Origin: a bacterium
GTDB taxonomy: Bacteria; Desulfobacterota; Binatia; DP-6
NCBI GenBank assembly: GCA_026129405.1
Contig: JAHCID010000002.1
Coordinates: 744,001-808,000 of the forward strand
Length of the DNA: 64,000 nucleotides
Reading direction: 5' to 3'
The notes under the pieces were generated by a model that had not been told where the DNA came from, searched no databases, and saw only the letters and a list, made by a program, of their open reading frames with translations. Below are positions 61,693 through 64,000 of the stretch, in pieces (positions within the stretch are counted from its first letter, which is position 1; every line of letters begins with the position of its first letter). Both the position numbers and the translations under genes were made by a program.

Positions 61693-62151
61693 ATGATCCG
61701 GGACATGCCGGAGTATCCGACCGTCGTCCCCTATCTCAGCGTGCGCGACGCCTCGCGTGCGCTCGCCTTCTATCGTGACGCCTTCGGTGCCGAGGAGACG
61801 CGACGCCTGGTCGATCCCGCCGGCGGCGTCATCCACGCCGAGGTGCGGCTCGGCGGCGCGCCGGTGATGCTCGCCGAGGAGAACGCCGCCTGGGGCAACC
61901 ACAGCCCGGCGAGCCTCGGCGGAACCGCGGTGCGCCTCGTGCTCAACGTGCCGGACGTCGACGCCGTGGTCGCGCGTGCGGTCGCCGCCGGTGCGACGGT
62001 CGTCATCCCGGTCGCGGACCAGTTCTACGGCGAGCGGGCGGGACGGGTCGCGGATCCGTTCGGGCACCAGTGGATCGTGTCGACGCGCATCGAGGACGTG
62101 TCCACCGACGAGATGCAGCGGCGCGCGACCGCGCTCTACGGGGACGGCTGA
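61693..62151 (+). CDS. VOC-family (PhnB/glyoxalase-like) protein
   Basis: 152 residues from the ATG at 61693; an in-frame ATG at 61705 gives MPEYPTVVPYLSVRDASRAL, the usual PhnB-like start. Two beta-alpha-beta-beta-beta modules: ALAFYRDAFGAEETRR and DVDAVVARAVAAGATVV, ending DPFGHQWIVST. Vicinal-oxygen-chelate metalloprotein; reaction unknown. 35 bp after the P-type ATPase. Confidence 0.85.
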   Translation: MIRDMPEYPTVVPYLSVRDASRALAFYRDAFGAEETRRLVDPAGGVIHAEVRLGGAPVMLAEENAAWGNHSPASLGGTAVRLVLNVPDVDAVVARAVAAGATVVIPVADQFYGERAGRVADPFGHQWIVSTRIEDVSTDEMQRRATALYGDG

Positions 62152-62158
62152 CGCGTGC

Positions 62159-62896
62159 TCAGTGCCCGAGCACGGCGCTCAGCGCCGCGATGACGGCGAC
62201 GCCGCCGAGGAAGGGCGCGTAGACCAGCGCGTTCGGTCCCTTGCGATGGTGGTGCAGCTGCGGGATCAGGTCGGACGCGGCGATGTAGATGAACATGCCG
62301 GCGGTCGTGCTCATGAACCACGCGATGCGGCTCTCCAGCGTGTGCTCGAGCGCGATGAAGGCCAGGGCGCCGAACACGGCCGTGATGCCGGAGGCCAGGT
62401 TCAGGAAGAGCGCCTGCCGCAGAGTGAAGCCGCCGGCCACCAGGATCGTGAAGTCGGCCAGCTCCTGCGGGATCTCGTGGATCGCCACCGCGAGCGTGGT
62501 GAGGAAGCCCAGCTCGGGGCTCACGGCGAAGCTCGCCGCGATGACGACGCCGTCGATGAAGTTGTGGAGTCCGTCGCCGATCAGGATGAGCCAGCGCGAC
62601 GGCGCGGTGTGGATCTCCTCGTGCTCGTGGAAGCCGTGCAGGAGGCGCTCGAGGAGGAAGAAGCCGATCATCGCCGCCAGCGTCGCCACGAAGATCCGCC
62701 CGTCCCCGCCGGCCTTCTCGACCGCCTCCGGCACGAGCTCGAGGAAGGTCGTCGCGAGCAGCACGCCGGCCGCGAAGCTGAGCAGGACCGTCTCGCTGCG
62801 CTCCTTCGGCCGTGCCGTGACGAAGAACACGATGCCGACGAGCGCGATGGCGCTGACGGCGAGCGTGGCGAGGATGGCGAGGGCGGCCGGCGACAT
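62159..62896 (-). CDS. ZIP-family metal transporter
   Basis: 245 residues from the ATG at 62896 (a TTG at 62914 would extend it). About eight membrane helices. The transport-site signatures are present: GDGLHNFIDG in helix 4 and IHEIPQE in helix 5. A His-rich loop (LHGFHEHEEIH) fits Zn2+/Fe2+ binding. Probably imports a divalent metal. Convergent with the VOC gene. Confidence 0.9.
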   Translation of the reverse strand: MSPAALAILATLAVSAIALVGIVFFVTARPKERSETVLLSFAAGVLLATTFLELVPEAVEKAGGDGRIFVATLAAMIGFFLLERLLHGFHEHEEIHTAPSRWLILIGDGLHNFIDGVVIAASFAVSPELGFLTTLAVAIHEIPQELADFTILVAGGFTLRQALFLNLASGITAVFGALAFIALEHTLESRIAWFMSTTAGMFIYIAASDLIPQLHHHRKGPNALVYAPFLGGVAVIAALSAVLGH

Positions 62897-62956
62897 GAAC
62901 GGGGCCGGGTTCAACTACACGACGGGAACGCTCGCGCAACCCGATCGCGTCTGGGC

Positions 62957-63292
62957 TCAGGCGGCCAGCTCGCGGAACACCGCGCGCGCGAAGCCGCCGC
63001 CCGCGCCGGTGCCCGTCACCTCGAGCCGGCAGCGGGGTGCGTCCTCGAGCAGGCGGAACGACAGGAACGGCCAGCGGTCGGCGAGGGCACGCGTGGCGTC
63101 GGCCAGCGCCGCGAGCGCTTGCACGTCGAGCCTCAGCACCAGCGCGATGCCGTCGCGGATCTCCTCGACCTGGGCCGGCGCGGCGCGCAGGAGGGAGCGC
63201 AGTGTCCGGGCCTCGTCACCGAGCGGCTCGCCGGCATGCGCGGCCGCGAAGCGACCGGGACGCACGGCGGGCAGATCGACGACGACGTTCAC
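62957..63292 (-). CDS. Hypothetical small protein
   Basis: 111 residues from a GTG at 63292. Alternating strand and helix (MNVVVDLPAVRPGRF, ALVLRLDVQALAALADATRAL, CRLEVTGTGAGGGFARAVF). No signal peptide or known motif. Divergent from the thioredoxin-like gene by 47 bp. Family not recognised. Confidence 0.55.
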   Translation of the reverse strand: MNVVVDLPAVRPGRFAAAHAGEPLGDEARTLRSLLRAAPAQVEEIRDGIALVLRLDVQALAALADATRALADRWPFLSFRLLEDAPRCRLEVTGTGAGGGFARAVFRELAA

Positions 63293-63339
63293 GCGCCGGC
63301 CGGCTTGCGGGCGCCGGGCGCCGGCGCTAGCGAGAGGGC

Positions 63340-63897
63340 ATGGCGCTCACGGAGAACCAGGACGTCCCGCTCGGCAGTCCGTGCCCCGATTTCCGTTTGC
63401 CCACCGTCGACGGCGGAGTCGCGGCGCGCGACGACTTCCGCGACCGCCCCGTCCTCTGCGTCCTCTTCATCTGCAACCACTGTCCCTACGTGCAGGCGAT
63501 CGAGGACCGCGTGATCGCGCTCGCGGCGGAGTACGGGCCGCGCGGCGTCCAGCTCGTCGGCATCTGCTCGAACGATCCCGTCGCCTATCCCGACGACGCG
63601 CCGTCGCGCTTGCTCGCGCGCTGGACGGAGAAGGCCTACGGCTTCCCGTATCTGGTCGACGCGGAGCAAACCGTCGCGCGCGCGTTCGCCGCGGTGTGCA
63701 CACCCGACATCTACGTGTACGGGCCCGAGCGCCGTCTCGCCTACCACGGTCGCCTCGACGACAACTGGAAGGAGCCGGACAAGGTCGCGCGCCGCGAGCT
63801 CGCGGCGGCGTTCGAGGCGTTGCTGGCGGGCGGTGCGCCGCCGACGCCGCAGATCCCGTCGATGGGGTGCTCGATCAAGTGGCGCAAGGCGTCGTAG
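63340..63897 (+). CDS. Thioredoxin-fold (AhpC/TSA-like) protein
   Basis: 185 residues from the ATG at 63340. LGSPCPDFRLPTVDG and FICNHCPYVQAIEDR (CNHC, residues 45-48) are hallmarks of the redoxin-like proteins with a CxxC in a thioredoxin fold; CTPDIYVYGPERRLAYHGRLDD continues the family pattern. Likely a cytoplasmic thiol reductase or peroxidase-like protein. Confidence 0.88.
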   Translation: MALTENQDVPLGSPCPDFRLPTVDGGVAARDDFRDRPVLCVLFICNHCPYVQAIEDRVIALAAEYGPRGVQLVGICSNDPVAYPDDAPSRLLARWTEKAYGFPYLVDAEQTVARAFAAVCTPDIYVYGPERRLAYHGRLDDNWKEPDKVARRELAAAFEALLAGGAPPTPQIPSMGCSIKWRKAS

Positions 63898-63915
63898 TCG
63901 CCGGGCGCCACGCGA

Positions 63916-64000
63916 TCACGAGTAGCGGCGTCGCCGCTCGTCGGCTTCCTGCTCGCTCTTGCAGGCGATGCAGAGCGTGGTGACCGGCCGCGCCTTCAGG
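63916..64000 (-). CDS. DksA/TraR-type zinc-finger protein, partial (C-terminus only)
   Basis: Only the last 28 codons are in the window: GRPVTTLCIACKSEQEADERR then stop. The CIACKxxQE segment is the second half of the C4 zinc finger of DksA/TraR-like proteins. The rest lies beyond the right edge. Confidence 0.6.
   Translation of the reverse strand, partial: LKARPVTTLCIACKSEQEADERRRRYS

Overview
The window is very GC-rich bacterial DNA with dense coding on both strands, many GTG starts and strong third-position G/C. Secreted proteins with cysteine-rich CxDGxxC blocks, Thr/Ser linkers and right-handed beta-helices, plus a kinase/cyclase/ATPase fusion and a fused acyl-CoA carboxylase, point to a deltaproteobacterial-type lineage (Myxococcota- or Binatota-like). 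The species cannot be named from sequence alone. No rRNA, CRISPR array or replication origin was seen.

Layout. 1-3.3 kb: end of a Cys-rich secreted protein and a secreted beta-propeller. 3.3-9.1 kb: TetR regulator, TauE/SafE exporter, an unknown protein and a single-chain biotin-dependent acyl-CoA carboxylase. 9.2-16.1 kb: dihaem cytochrome c, then a tightly overlapping DUF3604 / PpiC / HupE-UreJ operon, then a DUF4136-like lipoprotein. 16.4-23.4 kb: secreted beta-helix protein, hemerythrin, LprI/MliC-type lysozyme-inhibitor-like protein, patatin phospholipase, small helical secreted protein, cytochrome P450. 23.6-25.7 kb: two regulators (GAF-AAA+-Fis with an altered GAFTGA loop; cyclic-nucleotide-binding domain).

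25.7-34.5 kb is the most unusual part. A six-gene minus-strand operon encodes a saccharopine-dehydrogenase-like reductase, a large FAD oxidoreductase, a phasin-like protein, a polyprenyl diphosphate synthase, a SRPBCC-like protein and a second phasin-like protein. Divergent and nearby are two acetoacetate-decarboxylase-fold proteins, one overlapping a 1,318-residue kinase/cyclase/ATPase fusion (34.5-38.5 kb). I recognise no described pathway; an isoprenoid- or lipid-modifying system is inferred.

38.6-41.7 kb: secreted protein with a Thr-rich minisatellite linker, a glycosyltransferase and a ferritin-like protein. 41.8-47.3 kb: a stress/low-oxygen-type group (two cytochromes c, two CBS proteins, Hsp20, ABM monooxygenase, DUF2267, BCAM0308-family and phasin-like proteins) with remnants of rtcB and a P-type ATPase.

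48.16-57.85 kb is a probable genomic island at tRNA-Ala(CGC). The intact tRNA gene is at one end and a copy of its 3' part at the other. Between them lie IS4-, IS5-, IS3-, IS200- and IS21-type elements, mostly broken, and two lower-GC cargo genes (methyltransferase and secreted glycosidase). 57.9-64 kb returns to chromosome-like DNA: a decayed beta-helix gene, a copper-type P-ATPase, a VOC protein, a ZIP transporter, a small unknown protein, a thioredoxin-like protein and the end of a DksA/TraR-type zinc-finger gene.
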